From Oscillospiraceae bacterium (GTDB lineage: Bacteria; Bacillota; Clostridia; Oscillospirales; SIG530), in the NCBI GenBank assembly GCA_015067075.1, contig SVND01000010.1, forward strand, positions 1-54,688: a stretch of 54,688 bases of DNA, given 5' to 3'. A program made the position numbers and the translations under genes. Numbering within the stretch: position 1 is the stretch's first letter; each line of letters begins with the position of its first letter. Shown here one piece after another: positions 16,217 to 24,523 of the stretch. The notes under the pieces were generated by a model that did not search any database, was not told the DNA's origin, and saw nothing but the letters and a program-made list of their open reading frames with translations.

Positions 16217-17065
16217 TTACATCGGTAAAAACGTTACCGCCGTTGCAAAATCACAAACACCGATATGAGAGACTATCTGCGTTTTGCCGTTTCCAAATTC
16301 TCCGCAGTCATTCAAATGTACGTGACCTGCAAAAACACCTATCACATTTTCGCTTTCTGCTAAAAGCCTGCAAAACTCCGCTGTCGGTGCATCTGCAATC
16401 GTATATATACAGTTATATTTCTTCGCAAGCTCTTCAGACACGTTCATTAAGTATGTTTTTCCCCACACTTTAACCGTTGGTTCAATTATTGTATCAACAG
16501 CCATTGGTACATGAAAAGCAGCGATAACAGGCTTGCCCGTTTCTATCTGCTTGCGCAAAAACTCTGTCTGCTCGGGCTTCATTTTATAAAGAGCATTGTC
16601 AAAGGTAGCGATTATAATACCACCGATCTCAATGGCATCCATACGCATATTTCTTCCAACAGCTTGTTCGATTTCGGGAAAATGTATCGCTTTCGTGTCT
16701 TCGCAGGCACGCTCGTCGGCATAGCACCAATCGTGGTTTCCAACAGCATATGCGAAGGGAATCTTTAAAGATCCGAGCTTTTCGGAAATAAACTTCAAAT
16801 TGTATTTTGACGGAAAATCAATAATATCACCCGTCATAACGATTCCGTCAAAATCATTTTCCTCAGCGTAGTTCAAAAACTGTTCAAAGCGTTTTTCCGC
16901 CTGCAAAGGCTCCTGATAAAACACGGGCTTGCGGCGCTCTGCTTCCGACCTTGCATGGTCATCGTCGCTTTCATCAGCTCCCGTTATATGTTGATCTGTA
17001 AGGTGTAAAAGCTTTACAGGCTTTTTTACAAGACTCGTCTTCAAAGTCAATTCTCTGATTTTCAA
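16217..17065 (-). CDS. Calcineurin-like metallophosphoesterase, copy 3 of 3
   Basis: A 282-residue member of the binuclear-metal phosphoesterase superfamily with all usual motifs: LTDQH (Asp, His), MTGDIIDF, VGNHDWCY, AFHVP and AGHVH. It starts with TTG at 17065, 8 bases after AAGGAG. It is one of three tandem paralogues that share SKYN, NHDWCYA and the PTAEFC-LLAES-NVIGV block; this copy alone keeps the canonical GHxH. The substrate is unknown; cyclic nucleotide, sugar phosphate or phospholipid phosphodiesters are all possible for the superfamily. No signal peptide. Confidence 0.85.
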   Translation of the reverse strand: MKIRELTLKTSLVKKPVKLLHLTDQHITGADESDDDHARSEAERRKPVFYQEPLQAEKRFEQFLNYAEENDFDGIVMTGDIIDFPSKYNLKFISEKLGSLKIPFAYAVGNHDWCYADERACEDTKAIHFPEIEQAVGRNMRMDAIEIGGIIIATFDNALYKMKPEQTEFLRKQIETGKPVIAAFHVPMAVDTIIEPTVKVWGKTYLMNVSEELAKKYNCIYTIADAPTAEFCRLLAESENVIGVFAGHVHLNDCGEFGNGKTQIVSHIGVCDFATAVTFLPM

Positions 17066-17077
17066 TTTATATTCTCC

Positions 17078-17932
17078 TTACGCTTTTTTTGGAATTAACG
17101 TCACAGCCGTTGCACATCCCCAAACACCGATATCCGATACGATCTGGAACTTGTTGTTGCCAAACGAGCATATATGACTGCAATGAATATCGCCTACAAA
17201 AACACCGATAACATTGTCGCTTTCCGCAAGCAGCTTACAAAATTCAGCTGTCGGTTCATCGGCAGTAGCATAAGGTATTTTGTATTCCTGCGCCTTTTCT
17301 TCGGGCACAGCCATCATTACAGGACGTCCCCAATGTTTAATTGTGCATTCCATAACGCTTTCAGTCGCTATGGGATGGTGAAAAGCCGCGATCAAAGGCT
17401 TCCCTTTTTCTATTTCCTTTTTTAAAAATTCCGTCTGATAGTCTTTGACACGGAAAAGCGAATTATCAAAGGTCGCAACCGTTATACCTGCAATTTCAAA
17501 GGTGTCCATTCTCAAATTTACACCTATCTCCTGCTCGATTTCAGGAAAATGCAAAACCTTTGTCGGCTCACGCGGCGGCTCGTCAGCATAGCACCAATCG
17601 TGATTTCCTATTGCAAATGCGTAGGGTATTTTTAGATCTTTCAGCTTTTTTGCAAGGTATTTCATATTGTATTTCGACGGAAAATCAATGATGTCACCTG
17701 TAAAAATTATTCCGTCAAATTCATTTTCCTCCGCAAAAGCAATAAGCTTTTCAAAATTACGCTCCGCTTGCAGAGGCTCCTGATAAAACACAGGCTCACG
17801 GCGTTCAGCCTCCGCTCTTGCGTGATCGTCGTCAGTTTCATCAGCACCCGTTATATGCTGATCTGTAATGTGTAAAAGCTTTACGGGCTTATCAATAAGA
17901 TGTGTCTCAAATGTATACTCTGTTATATTCAT
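17078..17932 (-). CDS. Calcineurin-like metallophosphoesterase, copy 2 of 3
   Basis: The 284-residue middle paralogue carries ITDQH, FTGDIIDF, IGNHDWCY and AFHHP, but its last motif is VGDIH: Asp replaces the first His of GHxH. In most family members that His belongs to the metal or active-site shell, so chemistry or metal preference may differ from copy 3. GGAGG lies 7 bases before the ATG. It begins 2 bases after copy 1 ends, consistent with one transcript. Confidence 0.85.
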   Translation of the reverse strand: MNITEYTFETHLIDKPVKLLHITDQHITGADETDDDHARAEAERREPVFYQEPLQAERNFEKLIAFAEENEFDGIIFTGDIIDFPSKYNMKYLAKKLKDLKIPYAFAIGNHDWCYADEPPREPTKVLHFPEIEQEIGVNLRMDTFEIAGITVATFDNSLFRVKDYQTEFLKKEIEKGKPLIAAFHHPIATESVMECTIKHWGRPVMMAVPEEKAQEYKIPYATADEPTAEFCKLLAESDNVIGVFVGDIHCSHICSFGNNKFQIVSDIGVWGCATAVTLIPKKA

Positions 17933-17934
17933 AA

Positions 17935-18789
17935 TTACGCCTCCTCAGGTACAAGCGTTACAGCCGATGCAAAATCCCATACACCGATAGCTGAAACAAC
18001 TTGAGTTTTACCGTTGCCAAACGTGCCGATATTATTAAAATGTACGTCCCCTGCCAAAATGCCGATAACATTCTCGCTTTCGCCCAAAAGACGGCAAAAC
18101 TCCGCCGTCGGTTCGTCAGCTACTGTATGGGGAATGTTGTATTTTTCAGCAATTTCACGGGGCAGATTCATAAGAGATGGGCGCTTCCATATCTTCGTTG
18201 TCGGCTCAATTATCGTATCCACAGCCATAGGACAATGAAACGCCGCAATAAGCGGTTTTCCCAATGCGATCTGCTCGCGCAAAAACTCCGTTTGCTCAGG
18301 CTTTACTCTATAAGCAGTGTTATCGAAGGTTGCGACGGTGACACCCGCTATATCAATTGCATGCATACGCACACTTCGCTCGATAGCGCTTTCGATTTCA
18401 GGAAAATGTATATCTCTCGTTGCATCGCATGACTTTTCGGTAGCATAACACCAATCATGATTTCCAATGGCGTAAGCAATGGGCTTTTTAAATTCCTTCA
18501 TCTTTTTCGCCAAGTAATCAATATTATATTTTGACGGAAAATCTATAATATCGCCTGTCAAAACAACTCCGTCAAAATCGCCTTTTTCGCCAATATCCAA
18601 AAGGCGCTCAAAGCAACGCTCTGCAAGCTGATGAATGTGAGCAAAAACAGCCTCACGGCGCACGGCTTCGCTTTTTACAAGCTCATCTTCCGTTTCGTAT
18701 GCACCCGTTATATGCTGGTCCGTTATATGTAAAAGCTTGACAGGCTTTTTGACAAGCTTTGTTTTTATTTTAATATTTCTGATGTCCAT
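17935..18789 (-). CDS. Calcineurin-like metallophosphoesterase, copy 1 of 3
   Basis: The 284-residue first paralogue carries ITDQH, LTGDIIDF, IGNHDWCY and AFHCP, and its last motif is AGDVH, again with Asp in place of the first His of GHxH. GAAGGAAAG precedes the ATG. It opens the five-gene operon (three phosphoesterases, FGGY kinase, GH36-like). Its start is only about 85 bases from the end of alaS, with a terminator-like hairpin between, so the promoter must lie in that gap or transcription reads through. Confidence 0.85.
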   Translation of the reverse strand: MDIRNIKIKTKLVKKPVKLLHITDQHITGAYETEDELVKSEAVRREAVFAHIHQLAERCFERLLDIGEKGDFDGVVLTGDIIDFPSKYNIDYLAKKMKEFKKPIAYAIGNHDWCYATEKSCDATRDIHFPEIESAIERSVRMHAIDIAGVTVATFDNTAYRVKPEQTEFLREQIALGKPLIAAFHCPMAVDTIIEPTTKIWKRPSLMNLPREIAEKYNIPHTVADEPTAEFCRLLGESENVIGILAGDVHFNNIGTFGNGKTQVVSAIGVWDFASAVTLVPEEA

Positions 18790-18815
18790 TTTGACTTTCC
18801 TTCATAAAACAGTTC

Positions 18816-18868
18816 AAAAAAAGCAAAGACATAAAACCCATCTCAAAAAGAAACGAGCTTTATGTCTT
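18816..18868 (-). terminator. Terminator after alaS
   Basis: On the minus strand AAGACATAAA (complement of 18859-18868) pairs with TTTATGTCTT (18826-18835), followed by TGCTTTTTTT. The loop is about 23 bases. Confidence 0.7.
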
Positions 18869-18873
18869 GAAAT

Positions 18874-21504
18874 TTATATTTTTTCTATTGCGGCAAAGAC
18901 AGCATCAATAGCCTGCGCTATCTTGCTTGCATCACGTCCGCCTGCGCTTGCGCTGTCAGGTCTGCCGCCGCCGCCACCGCCGGTGATCTTTGCAGCTTCA
19001 CGAATGATATTGCCTGCATGAGCTCCCTTCGCCACGGCAGCCTTGCCACAACAAGCAGCCCAAAGCACCTTGCCGTCAGCAGGACAAGCAAGAACTACGA
19101 CAGAATTTTCATTTTTATCTCTGATAAGCTCCGCTGTCATTCTGAGTGTATCGGCATCAACACCCGAAAGCTCGGTTGCAACAACTGTCAAACCGCCAAT
19201 TTCTTTTGCGTTTTTAACTATTTCATCGATACCGCTTTGTGCAAGCTTCTTGTTAAGCTCGTCAACAGTCTTAGCCGTCGCCTTAAGCTCAGCCATTACA
19301 GCGTTTGCGCGCGTTGCAATGTCATTTACGTTCTGTGCCTTAAGGGCAGATGCCGTCTGCTCCATGAGCTCGGCATTTTTATGGATATAATCAAGAACAT
19401 TAAGTCCCGTAATACCTTCTATTCTGCGAACACCGGAAGCAACGGAGCTTTCGGAAACGAGCTTGAAAAGACCAAGCTTTGCTGTATTATCTATATGCGT
19501 ACCTCCGCAAAGCTCCGCAGAGAAATCGCCCATCTTAACGACGCGGACGGTGTCTCCGTACTTTTCACCGAAAAGTGCGGTTGCGCCCATCGCCTTTGCG
19601 CTGGCAATGTCAGTTACAAGAGTTTCAACAGCCAAGCCTTTGAGTATTTCAGCGTTTACGATGCTTTCCGTTTCTGCAAGCTCCTGAGCTGTCATAGCTG
19701 AAAAATGAGTAAAGTCAAAACGGACTCTGTGCTCGTCAACGTAAGAGCCAGCCTGCTCGATATGATTGCCGAGAACCTTTCTGAGTGCAGACTGGAGAAG
19801 GTGTGCCGCACTGTGGTTACGTCTGATCGCGTCACGTCTTTCAGCATTTATAGCCGCATTTACCTTGTCTCCGACACGGATCATGCCGACGTCAACCGTA
19901 ACATGGTGAAGATAAACACCCGTTGCAGTCTTTTTCGTATCGGTTACGGTAAGAGAAGCGCTTTCCGACTTGATAGAACCGATATCACCTATCTGACCGC
20001 CGCCTTCACCGTAAAACGGAGTTTTATTCAAAACTACTACACAGCTCTGACCTTCTGCCGCCGCATCTGTAAGCTCGCCGTCAACAGCGATTGCCATAAT
20101 TTCAGCTTCGCTCTCATTTTCGGCATATCCCGTAAACTCGGTTGCCGCCGCATCCTTGAATGCGTCGCCCTTTACCTTCCATGCGCTGTCATCTGCGTTT
20201 CTTGCCGCTCTCGCGCGTGCACGCTGTTCCTGCATAAGCTCGTCAAAGCGCTTTTCATCAACGCTTATACCGCGTTCAGAGAGAATATCAACAGTAAGGT
20301 CAAGTGGGAATCCGTAAGTATCGTAAAGCTTGAATGCAAGCTCGCCGTCAAGAACCTTGTCGTCAGTTTTGGCTGTTTCTTCGATAAATCCGTTGAGCAT
20401 TGCAAGACCTGCGTCAATAGTATCGTTGAAGCGCTCCTCTTCGTTAAGGATGACCTTCTTGATAAACTCGCGCTTTTCAGCAAGCTCGGAATACTCGCTC
20501 AAGTTTTCATTTATAACCGTGTCACAGATCTCGCTGAGGAAAACGCCCTTTATACCAAGGAGTCTGCCATGACGAGCTGCACGGCGAAGAAGGCGGCGAA
20601 GAACGTATCCTCTGCCCTCGTTGGACGGAAGAATACCGTCACCGACCATGAAAGTCGTGCTTCTGATATGGTCTGTAATTACACGAAGGCTGATGTCAGT
20701 CTTCTTATCTGCGCCGTATTCCACGTTTGCGACACGGGAAATATGCTTCATTATATTCTGAACTGTATCGACCTCGAAAAGGTTGTCAACACCCTGCATA
20801 ATGCAAGCAAGACGCTCAAGTCCCATACCTGTATCGATATTGGACTTTTCAAGTCTCGTATAATTATTATTACCGTCGTTGTCGAACTGTGTGAAAACGA
20901 GATTCCAGAATTCAACGAATCTGTCGCAGTCACAGCCTACCTTGCAATCAGGCGAGCCGCATCCCTTTTCGGGTCCGCGGTCAAAATATATCTCGGAGCA
21001 AGGACCGCAGGGACCTGCGCCATGCTCCCAGAAGTTATCTTCCTTGCCAAGGCGAACCATATGGTCAGGAGCAACGCCGATTTCCTTCGTCCAAATGTCG
21101 TATGCTTCGTCATCTTCAAGATATACGGAAACGTAAAGCTTGTCAGCAGGAATTTCCAATGTCTTTGTGATAAACTCCCAAGCCCAAGCTGTAGCTTCGT
21201 GCTTGAAGTAATCGCCAAAGGAGAAGTTGCCAAGCATCTCGAAATACGTACCGTGACGAGCCGTTTTGCCTACGCGCTCAATATCAGGTGTACGGATGCA
21301 CTTTTGGCAGGTTGTTACACGGTGGCACGGCGGCTCGGCTTCACCCTTGAAATAAGGCTTGAGCGGCGCCATACCTGCGTTTATCAGAAGAAGGGATTTG
21401 TCGTTGAGGGGAACGAGCGGAAAGCTCTTCATTCTCAAATGTCCCTTCGATTCAAAAAAGGATAAATACTTTTCTCTCAGTTCGTTAAGTCCTGTCCATT
21501 TCAT
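18874..21504 (-). CDS. alaS: Alanyl-tRNA synthetase
   Basis: The enzyme charges tRNA-Ala and edits Ser/Gly mischarging. The 876-residue length is typical. The class II core is at the N-terminus (NAGMAPLKPYF, RHGTYFEMLGNFSFGDYFK, GMGLERL), the editing domain has the zinc-type NHSAAHLLQ and ELCGGTHIDNT motifs, and the C-Ala oligomerisation domain ends with the Gly-rich TGGGGGGRPDSASAGG segment. GAGGT lies upstream of the ATG. A good promoter is visible but no T-box, unlike pheS. Confidence 0.97.
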   Translation of the reverse strand: MKWTGLNELREKYLSFFESKGHLRMKSFPLVPLNDKSLLLINAGMAPLKPYFKGEAEPPCHRVTTCQKCIRTPDIERVGKTARHGTYFEMLGNFSFGDYFKHEATAWAWEFITKTLEIPADKLYVSVYLEDDEAYDIWTKEIGVAPDHMVRLGKEDNFWEHGAGPCGPCSEIYFDRGPEKGCGSPDCKVGCDCDRFVEFWNLVFTQFDNDGNNNYTRLEKSNIDTGMGLERLACIMQGVDNLFEVDTVQNIMKHISRVANVEYGADKKTDISLRVITDHIRSTTFMVGDGILPSNEGRGYVLRRLLRRAARHGRLLGIKGVFLSEICDTVINENLSEYSELAEKREFIKKVILNEEERFNDTIDAGLAMLNGFIEETAKTDDKVLDGELAFKLYDTYGFPLDLTVDILSERGISVDEKRFDELMQEQRARARAARNADDSAWKVKGDAFKDAAATEFTGYAENESEAEIMAIAVDGELTDAAAEGQSCVVVLNKTPFYGEGGGQIGDIGSIKSESASLTVTDTKKTATGVYLHHVTVDVGMIRVGDKVNAAINAERRDAIRRNHSAAHLLQSALRKVLGNHIEQAGSYVDEHRVRFDFTHFSAMTAQELAETESIVNAEILKGLAVETLVTDIASAKAMGATALFGEKYGDTVRVVKMGDFSAELCGGTHIDNTAKLGLFKLVSESSVASGVRRIEGITGLNVLDYIHKNAELMEQTASALKAQNVNDIATRANAVMAELKATAKTVDELNKKLAQSGIDEIVKNAKEIGGLTVVATELSGVDADTLRMTAELIRDKNENSVVVLACPADGKVLWAACCGKAAVAKGAHAGNIIREAAKITGGGGGGRPDSASAGGRDASKIAQAIDAVFAAIEKI

Positions 21505-21553
21505 AAACTACATTACCTCGAATATTATTATATATATTAAGCCATTGTCAAAT

Positions 21554-21582
21554 AATATACACCAATTTGACAAAATTGTCAA
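21554..21582 (-). promoter_or_regulatory. Promoter of alaS
   Basis: On the minus strand TTGACA (21577-21582) and TATATT (21554-21559) are separated by 17 bases, about 50 bases upstream of the alaS start. Confidence 0.75.
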
Positions 21583-21592
21583 GCCTTTTTAC

Positions 21593-21664
21593 ATAAAAAG
21601 CGTCTGATAACGCAATATATATGTTTTTTCATGTTTTTTTACCACATATCTGCTCAGACGCTTC
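21593..21664 (-). terminator. Likely terminator after the small lipoprotein gene
   Basis: AAGCGTCTGA (21598-21607) and TCAGACGCTT (21654-21663) form a perfect 10-bp stem; on the minus strand it is followed by TTTTATG. The loop of about 46 bases is unusually long and contains two T-rich runs. Confidence 0.55.
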
Positions 21665-21680
21665 GTTATTCACTTAAAAA

Positions 21681-22091
21681 TCAGTAGCCCCAAGTCTGTA
21701 AAACCCATATTCCGAGACTGTCTTTCGTCAGTATCCAATTCCAATTTTTGTATGTATAATCGGTATTCAAACTTCCGTCACCACCCGACGGTGTAACGTA
21801 AAAATCCGAATAAAGTATTATCGCTTCCTCGGAATTGTACTGTTGCGCCCATTCTTTTGACTCTTCTTTTGAAAGAGCTTCATCGTATCTGAGCGTTTTT
21901 AATTCACAACCTTCAAAAAACATTCTGAAATGCGTTTCAACTGTGCTCATAGCACTTATAATTTCAAGGCGCGAATATTCATCGCTTTCCCCTATCTCTC
22001 GTTTTACATTTCTTGTTATACCTCTGTTTGCACATCCGGCAAACGTTATCGCCAGCATTACTGCCAGCAACAGCGCCGCATATTTTTTCAT
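21681..22091 (-). CDS. Small lipoprotein (DUF4829-like, tentative)
   Basis: The 136-residue product starts at ATG 22091, directly after a good AAAGGAG site; a longer frame to 22109 would overlap the upstream gene. A lipoprotein signal ends with ITFAGC (Cys about 20). The mature part has a block with SKEESKEWAQQYNSEEAII and SDFYVTP, ending in a Trp-rich strand with TKDSLGIWVLQTWGY, a pattern I associate with DUF4829-type proteins. No biochemical role is known to me. It follows the larger glycosidase-like lipoprotein by 14 bases and is surely cotranscribed with it. Confidence 0.75.
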   Translation of the reverse strand: MKKYAALLLAVMLAITFAGCANRGITRNVKREIGESDEYSRLEIISAMSTVETHFRMFFEGCELKTLRYDEALSKEESKEWAQQYNSEEAIILYSDFYVTPSGGDGSLNTDYTYKNWNWILTKDSLGIWVLQTWGY

Positions 22092-22105
22092 TTTTACTCC
22101 TTTCG

Positions 22106-24463
22106 TCAATGAGCGCCCGCATCCTGTATTGGTTGCGGTGTGACAGCTCCGTCGCTATCCTGCGCAATATATTCGCCGACTCCGCCTGCAACGGCACGAA
22201 TATTGTTGCACATAATAAACGGACCCCAATAGTAATTTATGAGCGTGCCCTCAACGCCGCGGTCGATATTGTCTTCGCTTACAGTCATCATAAAGTCTAC
22301 CATATAGCGCTCCGCCTCGTTGCAAAGCTCAACAATCATTTCCTTATCGCCGTCCGAAAGCTTTTCAAGCTCGAGCCTTACTTTTTCTCTGTCAAAGCTC
22401 ACAAGTGCGTATTTCAGCGTGGACATAGCCGTCATATGTAATTTCGCGCCTGTGTTTGCATTGCTGATAAGCTTAAGCATTCTTGCATTTTGAGGATGGT
22501 CAGCTTCAGCGCTAGCCTTCAAAAGTGCATCAGCAATTTCACCGTAGCCCTCGGCGGCATTGCTCATACTCCAAGCATCCCACCACCAAAGAGCATCCAT
22601 CCTTCCGTCCTTTCCGACGTTCCACGTACTTTTAAGCGCAAAAGCAACATTGCCGGGCAAATTGCGTATATCGCTCATGGCATCAAGCTTCATCATCGCG
22701 TTTACAAACGGCTTTGTATCCTCAATTCCAATGCTTACCGCATAATCAGTTACAAAAGCCTCAGGCGTGAGCTTACCGTCAAAAGAGACCTCGGAAAGAT
22801 ATCTGAACGACATATAGTTTTCAGCCGTTCTCCAATGATTGCATACAAGGGCATAGACAGGCTCACCCGTTTTCTCCTTAACAAAATCAACCATGTTTTT
22901 TATACCGCTTGCGGAAAACTGATTCAAATACATAAATCCGTCAAATTCCACCCAGCTGTAAATAACAGTTTTCTTTAAAAGCTCCGTGCTTATCTCAGAG
23001 GCTTCGAGATTATCTGCCGCATACTGCGCAGAGTGGGCAGGCATTACGGTATACGTTACATTTTTCGGTATATTTTCCTTAGCAAGCTTGTTGCAAAACT
23101 CAAGAGTTTTTGCATTTACAACATACGAGCCGACAGAAAGCCCGATCTGCATCTTCTCTTGCCAACCGCTGTCAATAAGATGATTTACAAGCCTTATGGC
23201 ATATGCAAGATCGCGCACAGGACCTGAATACTTATCAGGTGCGTCGTAATAATACTTTTTATCAACGTCGCTTCCCTTTTCCGTATTAAGTATCTCATAA
23301 AATACAGCCGTTTGCGTATTTTCAAAATCGTCAGGCAGCTCATCACCCGTTTCACGAGTCATAAATTCAAGACCATCTATCATCGGATAGCTTTTCAATA
23401 TCCTGTCACAAAGGCGTTTATTCTCTTCTTCATCGCCAAGCTTAAGCTCCGTTGAAAGCTGAACGAACATACCGCAACGCGATGCCTCAGCCATAACGCT
23501 CGCAAGCCATTGCTCCGCGACCTCTCCTCGCTCTTTCCACGTGTAGTAATATTGCTCTATTTCAGGCATACAAAAATATTGCGTATTAAATCTTACCTGC
23601 TCTTTTATAAGCGGATAATCGGGCATCGCAAAATGCTCACCATAGAAAAACGCGCCGTTAAAAAGCTCAACGTCAAAGGGCGAAAATTTCTTTCTCGTCC
23701 AATCGTGCCAATATCCGCAGGCTGAAACGTTCTTGTACTGCTCCCAAGTCCAATGTCCCGGATAGCTGTGAAATGCCATAAAATTGTAACGCATTCTGGC
23801 AAGATTGCGGATATATTCCTTCGCTTCACCCAAGGGATAAGATGAAATATCCATTGTAAAATTGATATGCTGGCGCACACCTCTTCGCAAAATATCAGGC
23901 TTTATCTCCGCATACTCAGTTGGCACGCTGTCAAAATCAAGCTTTTCGGGAATTATTGCGCCCGTTACCTCAAACCTATAGCCCATATCCTCCAAAGCCG
24001 TATACATGGCGTGGAGCGTTTCCGTAGGTGTTCTACCCGTAAGCGTTATTTTAACGGAGCTTCCGCTTTTTTCAGCCACTCTTGCAAAAGCAAACTCATC
24101 CATAGCCTCTGAAAGCTCAAAAACGAAGGTTATACTTTCATCCGCCTTCAAAGGCTTTACAGCCTTGCAGAAAAGTTCCGCTTCCTCCCTAGCAAAATCG
24201 AACACTTCCGACTGGCACGGAAAAACAAATTCAACCTGTCTGTCGTAACTTGCAATGTTCTCGTTAAAAGGCTTGCCGTTTTCTTCGTTCATCATGTAAG
24301 GATTCTCCTTTTCATCTATAGGTGTGGGTGTCGGCGTTTGCGTAGCACTCGGTGCGTGTGTAACGCTCGGTGCGGGCGTAGACTGTGCTTCACCGTTTTC
24401 GGTGCATGAGCAAAGCATAAAAGCAATAATCAGCATTACCAAAACATAAATTATCCGTTTCAT
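22106..24463 (-). CDS. Large lipoprotein with glycosidase-like (GH20/GH67/DUF4838-type) architecture
   Basis: The 785-residue protein has a signal peptide with lipobox LCSC (Cys about 20) and a Thr/Pro linker (about 28-50). An N-terminal domain ending in ETLHAMYTALEDMGYRFEV resembles the small domain that precedes TIM barrels in GH20, GH67 and DUF4838 proteins. It continues with ILRRGVRQHINFTMDIS, a Trp/Tyr-rich barrel-like region (NFMAFHSYPGHWTWEQYK, GLEFMTRETGDELPDDFE) and a helical C-terminus. Surface-anchored polysaccharide hydrolysis is plausible, but no catalytic pair can be assigned with confidence. TTGAAT-17-TAAAAT lies upstream. It is followed by a small lipoprotein gene. Confidence 0.7.
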   Translation of the reverse strand: MKRIIYVLVMLIIAFMLCSCTENGEAQSTPAPSVTHAPSATQTPTPTPIDEKENPYMMNEENGKPFNENIASYDRQVEFVFPCQSEVFDFAREEAELFCKAVKPLKADESITFVFELSEAMDEFAFARVAEKSGSSVKITLTGRTPTETLHAMYTALEDMGYRFEVTGAIIPEKLDFDSVPTEYAEIKPDILRRGVRQHINFTMDISSYPLGEAKEYIRNLARMRYNFMAFHSYPGHWTWEQYKNVSACGYWHDWTRKKFSPFDVELFNGAFFYGEHFAMPDYPLIKEQVRFNTQYFCMPEIEQYYYTWKERGEVAEQWLASVMAEASRCGMFVQLSTELKLGDEEENKRLCDRILKSYPMIDGLEFMTRETGDELPDDFENTQTAVFYEILNTEKGSDVDKKYYYDAPDKYSGPVRDLAYAIRLVNHLIDSGWQEKMQIGLSVGSYVVNAKTLEFCNKLAKENIPKNVTYTVMPAHSAQYAADNLEASEISTELLKKTVIYSWVEFDGFMYLNQFSASGIKNMVDFVKEKTGEPVYALVCNHWRTAENYMSFRYLSEVSFDGKLTPEAFVTDYAVSIGIEDTKPFVNAMMKLDAMSDIRNLPGNVAFALKSTWNVGKDGRMDALWWWDAWSMSNAAEGYGEIADALLKASAEADHPQNARMLKLISNANTGAKLHMTAMSTLKYALVSFDREKVRLELEKLSDGDKEMIVELCNEAERYMVDFMMTVSEDNIDRGVEGTLINYYWGPFIMCNNIRAVAGGVGEYIAQDSDGAVTPQPIQDAGAH

Positions 24464-24489
24464 AACATCCCCCTTTCATCTATAGGTAA

Positions 24490-24518
24490 ATTTTACATGA
24501 TTTCAATCACAAATTCAA
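24490..24518 (-). promoter_or_regulatory. Promoter of the lipoprotein pair
   Basis: On the minus strand TTGAAT (24513-24518) and TAAAAT (24490-24495) are separated by 17 bases, 26 bases before the ATG at 24463, with GAAAGGGGG between. Confidence 0.65.
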
Positions 24519-24523
24519 GACAT

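Noticed and set aside
19705-21465. 586-codon plus-strand frame opposite alaS
   Set aside because: alaS on the minus strand has complete family motifs; the frame has no ribosome site and reads as an antisense shadow, as do long frames opposite pheS (11904-12773), glyA (47927-49162) and the SLH gene (53185-54336).
21505-21680. T-box upstream of alaS
   Set aside because: No GGTACCGCG-type sequence or specifier stem is present; only a promoter and the preceding gene's terminator are seen.
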